A stretch of 64,000 nucleotides of DNA, taken from Cristatella mucedo. Lineage: Eukaryota > Bryozoa > Phylactolaemata > Cristatellidae. Below are positions 46,025 through 57,204 of the stretch, piece after piece. The notes under the pieces are model-generated. The model saw only the letters and a list, made by a program, of their open reading frames with translations, did not search any database and was not told the DNA's origin. Position numbers and translations under genes: made by a program. The stretch spans positions 908,505 to 972,504 of the forward strand of contig WPIO01000146.1 of NCBI GenBank assembly GCA_009760855.2, written 5' to 3'. Each line of letters opens with the position of its first letter. Position 1 is the stretch's first letter.

Positions 46025-46785
46025 TATATAATAATAATAATAATAATAACATTGCACTTGATAAAGCGCCCTCAGAGAACTTAATCTCTTTCTAGGCGCT
46101 TTACATTTGCTGCAAAGTGATACGCAATAGAATAGTAAGTAAAATCATGCTTGAAAAACAAACAAAATGAATAACATGGTTAGGGGTTACATGCACTGGG
46201 TCAGCATGCAAATGTGGTTAGTGGCAGCATGAACAGTGTCAGCACGCATAAGCACATCGAGGACGAATCACAAGGACCCACTAAATGCTGTCCTAAATAG
46301 GTATGTTTTTAAGTTTCTTTTAAATGTGGTCAGGTCAGGGGATGTTCTGATGCAGGTCGGGAGGGAGTTCCAGGCTGTGGGAGCATATGAGCTAAATGCA
46401 CGGTCTCCAAAGGATTTAAGGTTTGTACGAGGTATTTCTAGACTGTTGGATTCCGAAAAGCGAGTGGTACGATGCTTTGCCTGATGGGGTAGTATATCTG
46501 AAAGATAGGCTGGAGCCATAGAATGAAGAGACCTAAAAGTGAGCGACAAAACCTTGAAGTCAATCCGTTGCTTGACTGGTAACCAGTGCAGGTCGGCGAG
46601 AAGTGGAGTAATGTGGCAACTGCGACGCTCACGACAGACAAGCCTAGCTGCAGAGTTTTGCACCAGCTGCAATCGCCTGATCACACATGCTGGTAGGCCA
46701 GTAAGCAGTGAGTTGCAGAAGTCGAGACGAGATGTCACGAATGCATGGACCAACTTGGACGTGGTATCCTTATCTAAACAAGCCA
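46025..46785 (-). mobile_element. LINE-B, best-preserved copy (172-codon RT C-terminal ORF)
   Basis: Minus frame 46,268-46,786 encodes KDTTSKLVHAFVTSRLDFCN, GLPACVIRRLQLVQNSAARL, DLHWLPVKQRIDFKVLSLTF and APTAWNSLPTCIRTSPDLT without a stop. This is the standard C-terminal end of L2/CR1 reverse transcriptases, followed by the full 3' UTR and ATT-repeat tail. 5' truncated within the RT domain; the cut end abuts an AT microsatellite. The youngest-looking LINE-B here. Confidence 0.85.
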
Positions 46786-46809
46786 TATATATATATATAT
46801 ATATATCCG

Positions 46810-46842
<33 letters not shown>

Positions 46843-46857
46843 ATATATATATATATG
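46785..46857. repeat. (TA)n with CCG interruptions
   Basis: Two ATATCCGTATAT interruptions in an otherwise pure TA tract. Confidence 0.9.
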
Positions 46858-47095
46858 GTCTTCTTTTAATTTCTTATCTCCGTGAAGCTTAGGATGCGAT
46901 GTCCAGGAACTAGCCGATAGAGTTTCAAAGCAATAAGCAAACCGTGGAAATAGAGCGAGCTAGGACTCGCTCAGCGACTGAGTTCAGTCGCTACACGTGG
47001 ACGCCTGCAAAGGCTTTAGGTGCGGCCATGCTAAGTCTCATTACCGACCTGGTTCCGCCGGTAGCAATACCCGGGATTTCTTTTTTATTTTGAAA
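46858..47095. other. GC-richer segment with a 20-bp palindrome
   Basis: Contains AGCGACTGAGTTCAGTCGCT, a perfect palindrome (about 46,972-46,991), next to CTAGGACTCGCTC. Compact and more GC-rich than its flanks, bordered by an AT microsatellite; possibly a SINE or small DNA element, but no tRNA boxes or duplications were found. Confidence 0.3.
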
Positions 47096-47865
47096 AAAAG
47101 GTCGAATATATGAGCATATTGACCAAATGCGCTCATGAGGTCTGGGAATAGCCTGATCAATACAGCAAACATTGGCAATTTATGTGAATAACTCCTAAAA
47201 ATAAGTTTTAAAGTTTATATCTTAACTAGTATCACGATAAATTATACCCGCACATTTTCTTCTATTGCAAACTTTTTAAAATATTGGTTATAAATTGTTG
47301 GGGAAAACGGAAATGGGAAAGTAAGGAATTCTTCATTGTAGTTCCAGGGCAAGAACACTGAATGCAAGAACACGAGCAATGCTAAGGGCAGCGGTTTTTT
47401 TGGTCGCCAATAAACCAGCTTTTCAACTAGAAAATTTTATTTCTAATATTGTAACGCAATTGCAGTTGTGTTGTTTCAAATTTGGAAATAGCAGCTATAT
47501 CGCAGTTGCAAGGTTTAGTGCAGTTTAACTGCTAGCAGCTACCGGTTGTGACCGTTAAGCACATGCCATTGTCACGGAATGCAAAAGCACAGCTTACAGG
47601 ACTTTAATGAGTTATGTTTGAAGGCTATTCTATATAATTAGGTCAATGGCTATTAGGAATTTTAGTGACGCAGGTTGCAAGAGAATTGCTTCACTTAGAT
47701 GAGGTACCAGTCTACTAATTACTTTTGCATAAAGCTTTTTTGGGGAAAGTGCAGCTTTACTGCAGTTCAAATGAGGTACTAGTCCTAAATAAACGAAATT
47801 TACTTAGAATTGGGTGACTTTTCCTTGAAAAAAAGTTTATATTGCGGTATACAAAGATGTCAGCC

Positions 47866-47867
<2 letters not shown>

Positions 47868-47924
<57 letters not shown>

Positions 47925-47931
47925 AGTGAGA

Positions 47932-47986
<55 letters not shown>

Positions 47987-48042
47987 GTATTTATTTATGT
48001 ATGTGTGTGTGTGTGTTTTTGTGTGTGTGTTTTTGTGTGTCT

Positions 48043-48073
<31 letters not shown>

Positions 48074-48083
48074 AGTGAGATGC

Positions 48084-48120
<37 letters not shown>

Positions 48121-48174
48121 TGTATTTATTTATGTATGTGTGTGTGTGTTTTTTTGTGTGTGTTTTTGTGTGTC

Positions 48175-48229
<55 letters not shown>
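47868..48229. repeat. Duplicated compound microsatellite (GA)n-(TA)n-(TG)n
   Basis: Two copies of a compound unit, each GA run, AGAGTGAGATGCATAT, TA run, GTATTTATTTATGTATGTG, TG runs with TTTTT, and TGTCTAGAGAG. The second copy starts near 48,040 inside the shared GA run. Confidence 0.9.
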
Positions 48230-48230
<1 letters not shown>

Positions 48231-48385
48231 TTTTATACAGTGGAGCTCTCGACGAACCCAGCGGTAGCACAAACTTTGGTGGTTCATCGGAAAACGGCAC
48301 TGCTGATAAGCTAACATACTCAAAAATAACAAGTCAACTTTCACCGCATATCGAAGTAAAATCGTCAGTACCGGAGGGTCAATGA
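48229..48385 (+). other. Short Ser/Gly-rich open frame after a microsatellite
   Basis: Frame LYSGALDEPSGSTNFGGSSE then KLTYSKITSQLSPHIEVKSS and a stop. It reads like a cytoplasmic tail, but the strand is opposite to genes A and B, the possible acceptor (TTATACAG|) is phase 2 and no paralogue is seen at the matching place near 8.9 kb. Unproven. Confidence 0.2.
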
Positions 48386-49794
48386 CGTCCGTGACCAGCT
48401 ATAACGTACCAAAGTTGCCGCACAGATCCCAATCTTGAGTATGCCTGCGTTATACCGTTTTACCACAATTGACAGCCTACTGATTGGCTTTGTTGTTTTT
48501 GCTGCCTAACCTCGAATTATTGTCTTGTCCGCTAGATTACGGTTGACATTGTGGAGTTATTGCAATGCAGTTCCAATTTTTCTTAAAGACCTGCACAGTC
48601 TTCACCTACCAAGTGAACAAAAATGAGCCCAGAATTTGTAAGTCGTTTGCTCTAGTCTACGTTTTGTATTCCTTGCCTGACCTACTTTAGCCTTAAATCA
48701 AATAGCATCTCCACAACAATGAGCCAATGCTGATTTTGAGTGATAACTTATTGATGATTCTAGATTTATGGTGTCGCGGTGCTGCATTGAAGAGAGGGAG
48801 GCTGGATGCGGGGAGGCTTAGTAGGCATTCGTCGCGCTGTCAGCGTCAATGCCAGGCGTATTCAAGTTTCAGCACTCGCGGCTGATTTTGCTCGCTAAAG
48901 AGAAGCACTTTCCAGCGTGAGTGCCATCTGTAAATTTTGATCGTGCAGAAAGATGAAATTATGGGTCTCAACTTTACAGTCACATGATAATATTTGACAA
49001 AAGCTATGTTCCTTTATACGCCCATGAGCTCGATCGTGAGCGAACACTTTGGTTAACTTTTTTAGTGATACCATGATAGGATGCTCATTAGATCAAATAG
49101 GTTATCATAGTGGACATTGCAATCTTATATAATGATTAGAAAGTATTTCGCAGTGGGTAGAACGTGGGCAAAGTAGAGAAAAGTCGAAAACCAAGACTGG
49201 GATGGCTTAGTAGCTTACGATCAATTACGATCACCCTCCGCAGTAGTGTTGTCTAGTTTTCCACATTTCTCTCGGCACGAGCCTATATCTTAGAAAGCAA
49301 ATACATTGGCAATTACTCTTACTCTGTGCCAATCTAAAGTAAGCCGGGACTCCATGCTCCTTTACCTGTATTACTGGGACGTGGCGAAATGGATTCCCTA
49401 TTGAAATATCCTCCACCCTTTATTACGGTCAAATATTATGCTTGAATAATTTTAGCCTACGAGAATTGTGAAAAATTTTAACGACCCCTCTCATTGCACC
49501 CGTTTCAAGGCTGCATGCCTTTGCAACGGGCATACATCAGTGCAAGGCTGTGCACATTCACAGCACAGAGGTAGTACAGAATATACTTCTGGACTTTAGG
49601 TGCTGCGACAATATTACACGACTTGGCAATGAGATGACCGTTTAACTAGTTAAAAACCAAAACACACACAAGTCTCTAAATGAAAATGTATTAAACTTAT
49701 ATTTTCAAAATAGTAAACGAAAAATGTGTCACTAGTGGAGTCTCTGCATCAAGTATACAGAAGTCGTGGATGCAGTTGGCGCGTTTAGTGGAAG

Positions 49795-49892
49795 CAGTTC
49801 AGCCAAGGCGGAGAAAGAAATGCACAGTCATAATGGCCACCATACTTGCGGAAAAAGCGGCTACAAGAAACGGTGCAATATTAGCACCGCGC
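49795..49892 (-). other. Possible terminal transmembrane-encoding segment of gene A
   Basis: Paralogue of the hydrophobic segment near 9.8 kb, 0.9 kb downstream of the gene A microexon, as in gene B. Frame: IAPFLVAAFSASMVAIM, TVHFFLRLG, stop. A usable acceptor (TTCTTGTAG|CC, phase 1) lies inside the hydrophobic run and would shorten it, so the exon model is uncertain. Confidence 0.22.
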
Positions 49893-50768
49893 AAACATCA
49901 GAACGGGCCACCAGCAATGCTTTAATAAGCTCACGAATAAAGGACACAGGTATTAACTGTTTTCAGCTCTCTATTTCAAGTTGGCTTATGTCGAGTTTAG
50001 TCCGGAGCGCTATATTTATAGTTATTTTGTATTGAGTACGCGGAAAGTAGATTGGCTTAATTGCCAGCAAAACGAGCAGGTTGCTGGTGCTGCGCTCTAT
50101 TTCATAGACGTTTAGGAGCTCTTCGTTTGCTCTGAATGCGCTTTGGCGATACTCTCCCCGCTGGCCAACCTTTAAACGAAGCCCGTAACGATGCCAAGGC
50201 GGTCAAAGGCTTTCACTTTCTTTCATGCACGGCATGGAAAAGGTTTAAATCAACCCCACGCTTATGGAAATTTTAAAATGACGTAAATTAAATTGCCAGG
50301 TATTGTTTGAGGAACATGCGTTCAAAAGCCTCCAGGCGGAGTCTGGCGGCACCGCTGGTCTTTGCCGGTCTTCAGCTGCAGACGGGCGTTACAGAAGCTT
50401 ATTGCTTGTTGGTGCAGGATAAAATCACTTGTTATTGCAAGCAAATCAAAAAGTTTCACCAACGGTTATTGGCAAGCGAAAAGTGTCATTAAAAGGAAAA
50501 GGAGTATTATGGGTATGACCGAATGCTATCGATAACATCTCACTGCCGCGGTTGCTTCGCCAACTTCGAAAAATCCAAGTTGCTGCGTCATGACTATTCA
50601 GTGGGTCATGCAATGTCGAAAAGTGTACAATAAATGTGACTAGAAAATGTGATGTCTTCATGATTGACAGGCTCTATTTATGTGCTAACCTAATTAGCTC
50701 TCATTGTACTTTAGCGAGTTCACTCTTGCGCCAGGTAAAAACCGCTGGGAAAATAATGCTTACCTGTG

Positions 50769-50801
50769 GCAGGTGGTAGCGGCGAGGCACGCGAACCTAC
50801 A
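50769..50801 (-). CDS. Gene A 33-nt microexon
   Basis: Paralogue of the microexon near 10.95 kb: acceptor TTCACCTGTAG|, donor GCCACAG|GTAAGC, phase 1-1, peptide GSRASPLPPAT. It should follow the 405-codon exon of gene A in the transcript, 6.4 kb downstream, exactly as its homologue follows the 73-codon exon in gene B. Five base differences from the gene B copy, mostly changing the Leu/Pro pattern but never the frame. Confidence 0.55.
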
Positions 50802-51199
50802 GGTGAAATTAAAATTTAGTGAGTGACAACTCGTGGAAAACAAGAAGAGACGAATTTAATAACAACATTTGCAAACCATTATAAATTTAATTCACTTATG
50901 CACTTGTTATTAGGTTTAATTACGTCATCCAACCCTATTGAGGTGGAATCTTCCTGAAAGCTCTAATGACGGTAGAAAGAATTGAAATGCGCTAAGAAAA
51001 AACAGCTCGCTACGACGGCGAAGTCCGAGACCTGTAAATCGTCATGCAAGAGAGCTGCACACTTTTTTCACTGGTGAATATTTTGGCAGGGCTGAGAGGC
51101 TCAATATAAGGGGGTTTTTGGATATGCTTAGAATGACAAGTGAGATAGCAACTGTTGAAATTTCTGTTTTTCTATGGACAATGCAAGAATAACAATGGT

Positions 51200-51266
51200 G
51201 TAAGTGGACCGCTTCGTAGCACCTGAAGAGAACGAAATCTCTATTCAGGCACCTTACGTGATAATA
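51200..51266 (-). mobile_element. SINE-1 tail fragment
   Basis: TGAAGAGAACGAAATCTCTATTCAGGCACC is the SINE-1 tail in reverse. A weaker trace survives at the paralogous 11,345-11,375, so it inserted before the segmental duplication. Confidence 0.5.
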
Positions 51267-52230
51267 TCTGGATTCGGCAGCAGAAAGACCTGAGTGTGTG
51301 TCTTTACTCCGGGTCGTACAAGAGTTTTAAATTGTGGCTGCTGCTGGGCGCCTACATCCTATCGTCATTGTCGAATATTCTACTGTGCACTGAAGACGTG
51401 GACTTCGTTTTTTCTAATATGGGCCTTCAGCTTCATTGCTGCCAAGCTTTTATAGTGCTTCTGCGAGCATTCCTTAGCTTTACTTGCAAGTCACTCGTAG
51501 CGATTCCAAAGCTCATGGCTTCGCTGAAACTATTAGCCCCTCGGCAAAGACTGCATAATAACCGATAAGTGTGAGAAGACGATAAGTAAAATTCTTTTTT
51601 TTTACTTTCGCAAGGCTCACGGCATAGACCTAATTGTCACCGGACCTCGAAGCAGCTACAAAACCTTTGGAGCAGTTCATCCGATACAAAGACTGAATAG
51701 GTGTTGCGTTTGCAGAAGTGCTTTAATCAAATGTCACAACTAATTCACCAGCCAGCAAAATGATGGACTACACTCAGCATGAAGGTTAACGATTCCAGGA
51801 ACGATACCGGAGAAGCATGCTGGCAGGCGGTGTGCCGCGATCACTCTTCACACCAAGCAACGAAAATTAACGGCTCATTGGTCGTCTCTCCAGCGACCCC
51901 AGCCCGTAGTCTGGGCATGCAAACTTTAAAACCACTAGACCGTGAATGAGTCCGTTGTATCCACCGTCGAGTTGGTCTGTTTTCAGTAGGCAAATGTCGC
52001 CAAAACTAAGAGTTGCCTCGTGGAGTTGGCCGCAACGGTCAAATGTTAAGTCGCTTCGTTAAGCTCTCTGCTAATCACACGTCTGGTTGCCACAATTTTC
52101 AACGTACTGCAGTGAACTTGTCTTTAGCATATTCTTCGACATTGCAAGATAATCGTGATTCGGAGTATGTATACTAGTATGTGGCCACGATTATTGTCGT
52201 GATTAATTTAGTGTATGTAATCTTTATAGC

Positions 52231-52290
52231 TATAATAATAATACCATTGTTATAGATCCTTCAGAGAACTCAATCGCTTTCTCGATAACG
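52231..52290 (-). mobile_element. LINE-B tail scrap
   Basis: ATT repeats, then CCTTCAGAGAACTCAATCGC; marks the right end of the 51-52-kb paralogous block. Confidence 0.55.
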
Positions 52291-53155
52291 GATATATTTT
52301 TATACCGTGGTTACGGTAGCTCTTGCAACGATTTGGACCAACCCATTCAAGATCACATTGTCTCATTGCATATACGATTAACTAATATAAGTATTGATAA
52401 GAAATTCAAAACTATTCATATCAAAAATGGTCAATCTTTCTCTCTCTCTAAAATTATGTCAGTTAAATGCACAAAAAGTTTATTCTAACGCAAATAAGCT
52501 AACATCCGGATAAAAAGATGCTTGAAGGTCTCTCAATCAATTCTAGATCCTCCAGTGCCCACAAGCCTGCTCCTATTCGGATCGAATTGTCGAATGCTGG
52601 TAACAATTCTGACAGATTAGCCTATGGTCTGACTGTAGCACACCAACAAGCCTCGATGAACGTGTCAGTCATGTTTGCTACTGCTAAAATCCCGACTACA
52701 TGTGACGAGTAGCTGACGCGAGGTGAATTGTGAGGAGACCTACATTAGGAGATGGGCACACGCCACAGCTGTAAGGGTATAACGAACTTTACTGTACAAG
52801 CTGGCTTAAGCTGGCATTCAGGACATCCAGCTGGCTTCATACCACAGTCTAATCAGTATAGATCCAAATGTGTGCTATCTATTATTGATTCTCTCGGAGA
52901 GAGTTTTGGAGTGCACGGAGAAATTGTATGTCGTCTTAAGCCGCTGTATACAAAATTATCGTCGCTATTACTGAATAGTTACATTAATTCTAAGGTATTT
53001 TAACTGCTATTTTTAGTATATGCCGTGCCAGCGAACAAGCTACCCTTAGAGCAACGATGAGTCCTCATCCACTTGTTTATATGGAATCCTGGTAGTTGAT
53101 CAAGGCCCGGGGCATTGAAAAAGAAATGAAAAAACTGCTGTAAAAGACATGCCAA
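52291..53155. other. Unrecognised DNA in gene A intron
   Basis: Two plus-strand frames (52,518-52,712; 52,752-53,003) without family motifs, ending against a LINE-B; may be the unrecognised upstream part of that element. Confidence 0.3.
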
Positions 53156-53159
53156 GGAA

Positions 53160-53880
53160 CTTGAACTCTTGAACTTGACACTCCAAAGAACTTGACTTCT
53201 ATAACTCACTGCTAGTAGGCCTACCGGCATGTGCAATCATGCGATTGCAGCCGGTGCAAAACTCCACAGGTTGGCTTTTCCATCGTGGGCGTCCCAGTTG
53301 CCACATCGCACCACCTCTCACCGAACTACACTGGCAACCAGTCAAGCAACGGATCGACTTCAAGGTTTTATTGCTCACTTTTAAGTCACTTCATTCTTTG
53401 ACTCCAGCCTATCTCTCATATCTACTCCCCCACCAGGCCAAGCATCGTACCACCCGCTTTTCGGAATCCAACAGTCTACCAATACCTCGTACAAACCTCA
53501 AATCCTTTGGAGACCGTACATTTAGTTCGTATGCTCCCAAAGCCTAGAACACACTCCGGACTTGCGTCAGAACATCCCCCAACTTGACCACATTTAAAAA
53601 GAACGTATAAACACACCTATTTAGGACATCATTTAGTGAGTCTCTGTGATTTGTTCTTAATGTGCTTATGGGTATTGACAAGTGCATGCTGCCACTAACC
53701 ACACTTGCATGCTGACCCTGTGCATGTCACCCCTAACCATTTTATTCGTGTTGTTTATCAAGCATGACATTACTCACCATTCAATAGAGTTTCCCTTAGC
53801 AGCAAATGTAAAGCGCCTAAAAAGGGATTGAGTTATGTGAGGGCACTTTACCAAGTGTATTATTATAATAACTATTATTA
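53160..53880 (+). mobile_element. LINE-B copy
   Basis: Frame 53,239-53,547 encodes LQPVQNSTGWLFHRGRPSCH, ELHWQPVKQRIDFKVLLLTF and SNSLPIPRTNLKSFGDRTFS; 3' UTR and tail follow intact. 5' truncated. Confidence 0.85.
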
Positions 53881-54384
53881 TTCTTGAACCTGTTGGCTAT
53901 CGTAACAATGTTTAAGCTCTTGATAGCTTGATATCTTCTAGTTCTTAAGAAATTCGCTTCAAAATTAAAAGTAAAACAGCCCCAAAATGATTCAGTTATT
54001 TTTTTTAAAGAAACACGAACAGCTAACCAACCTTACTGTAGTGATTCTGGTTTAGATCGAGCAACAAAAGAGCGAAACTAGGCTTACCCCGAAGGCATTC
54101 GGTTAGTCTATTAGGGCAGTCAAGCTTGACGGAGTAAGTAGCCATCTGATTTTGACTGTCCAAACTTCCGAGTGCATGAACTTAAGGGATTTAAATCCGA
54201 CCAAGACTCGTTTTCAACAAATGTGAACTGCCCAGTAATCGATTGAGTTCTCTTATGGAGCTATATCAAATGTATCACTATTATTAAAATTGGTTAAAGT
54301 ATGTATACATATATATAAATATATTATTTTCAATATTTTATATAATTAATTTACCTATATATGCAAATATAAGTATGTGCATAT

Positions 54385-54720
54385 GTATACATAATGATAA
54401 TACATTTGATACAGCACCCTCAGCTAACTCAATCTCTTTTTAAGTAGTTTACATTTGCTGCAATGGAAGCACTATCGAATGGCTAGTAGTGACATGCTTA
54501 ATGACAACAAGCCTAATATGATTAGGGGTGGTATGCACTGGGTCAGCATGAAAACATAGGTTGTGGCAGCATGCACAGTGTCAGCAGTCAAAGCACGTAG
54601 AGTATGAATCACATGGACCCGCTAAACTCAGCGATAAATAGATGCGTTTTTAGTTTTTTTTTAATGTGAACAGGTCATGCGATGTCATGGCGCATGTCTA
54701 GAGTGAGTTATAGCTCTTTT
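54385..54720 (-). mobile_element. LINE-B 3' fragment
   Basis: Reverse tail and 3' UTR (GGTCAGCATGAAAACATAGG). Confidence 0.7.
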
Positions 54721-54799
54721 AATGAGTCTGCTAGCCGCTTTGATGGTGATTGAGGCTCCTCTGCCGCAATCTAAACAATTTTTGTGCATTAACAATATT

Positions 54800-54918
54800 A
54801 ATAATGTAATTAATTTGCATATCTCCCTAAGAGAACTTAATCGATATTCAGGCACTTCACACGTACCACGGGGTTCGAGCCCACGACCTCGCCAGACCTT
54901 GATCGGGACCAACCAGTC
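54800..54918 (-). mobile_element. tRNA-derived SINE-1 copy
   Basis: Reverse orientation: tail at TAAGAGAACTTAATCGATATT, B box at GGGGTTCGAGCCC, then a truncated A-box end at CGGGACCAACCAG. Confidence 0.65.
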
Positions 54919-54919
54919 T

Positions 54920-55630
54920 TTACTTTACTTTAGTTTACCAGGCTTCCGTTCCGCCAGAATCAATCGCATTACTGGGAGGAATGACAACTATGATGTTTAC
55001 TAGCAACAATAATCATATTACTAAACCATTTGTAAGGCACCTTTAGTTTACTAAATTTATTTTAAAATGTTCATTGTAGCTGCCAGACCGTTGGTTTATT
55101 AGCAGCGTATCAAATTTGATAAATCAATCATGTTTCCCCCGTAGGAAAGCCTATTATAGCTGACATGAAGACACACATGGCCTTTTAGAGATAGGATCCC
55201 TGGCTAGTAGTATGCATATTATCACAGCAAGGTAATCAGGCAAAGCGTACCAGAACAATGAGCATGCAAAATCATTTGAGCTAAGGGAAAGCAGCTGATA
55301 TTTCTCAAGCAGCAACTTGCAATAACATTGTGGCTATTAATGGCGCTGGAAAGTGAGTTCCAGGAATCTTTTTTTGCTTGCCAACTAAAGATTTCATTGC
55401 TATTTCATCTAAATTTAGTGCAATTTAAGCTGAGACGACTAGATGCTGGAGGACTCGGCGTGAGATAGAGCATGCGACTAAACGAGCTAGGATGTCACCA
55501 ATGCAGGTTAGTGCCAGCGAGTGAAGTGACATGCAAGTTAAAAAAAACTATCTTGAAATGTGTCGGATACTCGACTGATCGAAAGTGTTATATTGCGAGG
55601 TCGGAGCTACGTCCCAGACCATGGACCCGA
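54920..55630. other. Gene A intron, no feature
   Basis: Nothing recognisable beyond scattered short AT repeats. Confidence 0.4.
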
Positions 55631-55634
55631 TAAA

Positions 55635-55720
55635 GTATTCCTTTCCCTTTGCAGCAAACGTAAAGCTTCTCGAAAGAGATTGAGTTTTCTGAGGGCGCTC
55701 TATCAAGTGCAATATCATTA
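55635..55720 (+). mobile_element. LINE-B tail fragment
   Basis: CCCTTTGCAGCAAACGTAAA, then the GAGGGCGCTCTATCAAGTGC end and ATT repeats. Confidence 0.75.
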
Positions 55721-55919
55721 TTTTTTATAAGTATTTGTGGGTGCTACCATAACAGTTTCGGGATTCTGCATAGATTTTCTATAACAAATTAAACTAGTTT
55801 TTATCAAACCAAGTGCTATTCAGAAATAGAAGACCAAGCATTGGAATGGGCTCGGCCAGCACATTTCCTCTCAAATATGTAGCAATCTTTGTGCATAGTT
55901 TAAAAGTGACCATTTAAAA

Positions 55920-56103
55920 AATAAAATATATACTAGCTGATTGGATATCCTCTTTTGCATAGCGGCAGAAGAGCCTTTACGGAAATCACCGCCGCTTTCA
56001 GTAGTAATAAAGGATCGCCCTCCGAAGGATTTGAACCCAAGACCTGAAGTCCGAGGTCGTGAAAAGCAACCGCCTTAATTAGTGTGCTCACGAGGCTCGC
56101 CAT
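55920..56103 (-). mobile_element. tRNA-derived SINE-2 copy
   Basis: Shares with 37,985-38,178 the blocks ACCGAGGTCGTGAAAAGCAA-like, GGATTTGAACCC and TACTAGCTGATT in the same order over its full length. Confidence 0.65.
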
Positions 56104-56199
56104 TCAATAGATGATCACTTCAGCAGCGTGGTAAAGTGCACCTACATTCAGCAGTGTGATTCAGTAAAAACCTAGGCTTGCTACGATGGGGATAACAGA

Positions 56200-56378
56200 T
56201 CTGCTCTCCTAACTCTGCTATGCTTCCCACTTTCTCTTTGTTGCGTGAGACAAAGTCTGTTGGCTACCGAATGCGTACCGAAAGCCGCTTAGGCTGTGAG
56301 TGCGCTTTACAAAATCTCCTGCGTAACATCCACATGGTCTTTGTGACTTTGTGGAGTTACTGACGAAGATACATCGAA
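56200..56378 (+). mobile_element. LINE-A terminal fragment
   Basis: CTCTGCTATGCTTCCCACTT, GTACCGAAAGCCGCTTAGGC, ending GACGAAGATACATC. Very close to the 7.9-kb copy, so recent. Confidence 0.8.
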
Positions 56379-57204
56379 GTTATTCCATACAATTTTGTAC
56401 TGCCGTCTTGACTTATTCGCTACTTGAGAGAGGAAGGGCTCGTAGTCAATGAAAACTCTTCAGCCAGGCTTTTCAATAGGGAACGTTTCAGTTGCTACAT
56501 TGCCAATACAAATTTAACATACTGGCTCCTATCGAGTAGCTTGTTGACAAGATATTTTGACCTCCACCTGTAAGTCCCCTGGAGAAGTTCAATAAGCTCA
56601 AGAGTAAATTGATAGGCGAGGCAGTAAGAAATTACTTTAGGGCAAGATTTAAAAACTATGCAAAATCAAAATTAAATTGGAGAAATTCAATTCCAGTCGT
56701 CATTAATTTGTACATATTCGGGAACCTTTACCATCTCTGGTGAACTCAGTAATGTCAGTCTTGGTATATAATCCATAAACTCGAATCAAGTCCTCCGAAA
56801 GACTATGTTAGGCATTTCCTATAGGAATTGAGCTTCAAAGCACATAGATTGTGACCAAGATTCTAATGAGGTGAACAACAGTGGCAACTTTCGGCTTGTA
56901 AATTTCAAAGCAGCACTATCTCTGGTTACCTAATATAATAAATCTTACGTAAGAGGCGTGCGAGGTAGAACAGAACCCCTAAGTAATTGCCCGGCATGAA
57001 ACATATAGAAAACTTATCTACCAGGATATTTCTTTGCTAACATGGAAGAGATAATCCAAATTCTTTCATTGTGTATCCAAATTTAAAATGTCGATATTGC
57101 ACCGCAAAATAATTGAGGAGATCACTAGAATTGAATCGGCTGCAATTTTAACAAGGCAGAGAAATGCGAGTTTTTGAAAGAAACATTTCGTTCGAGGTTC
57201 CTAC

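Larger units (their letters stand above)
48780..52220. repeat. Segmental duplication, copy 2 (gene A introns)
   Basis: Partner of 8,900-14,860, shorter because it lacks the hAT transposon and the 10.69-kb SINE. It contains the gene A microexon and the candidate hydrophobic exon; otherwise intronic DNA without recognisable genes. Confidence 0.75.

Noticed and set aside
47842-48229. Arg-Glu repeat frames
   Set aside because: GA microsatellite translation.
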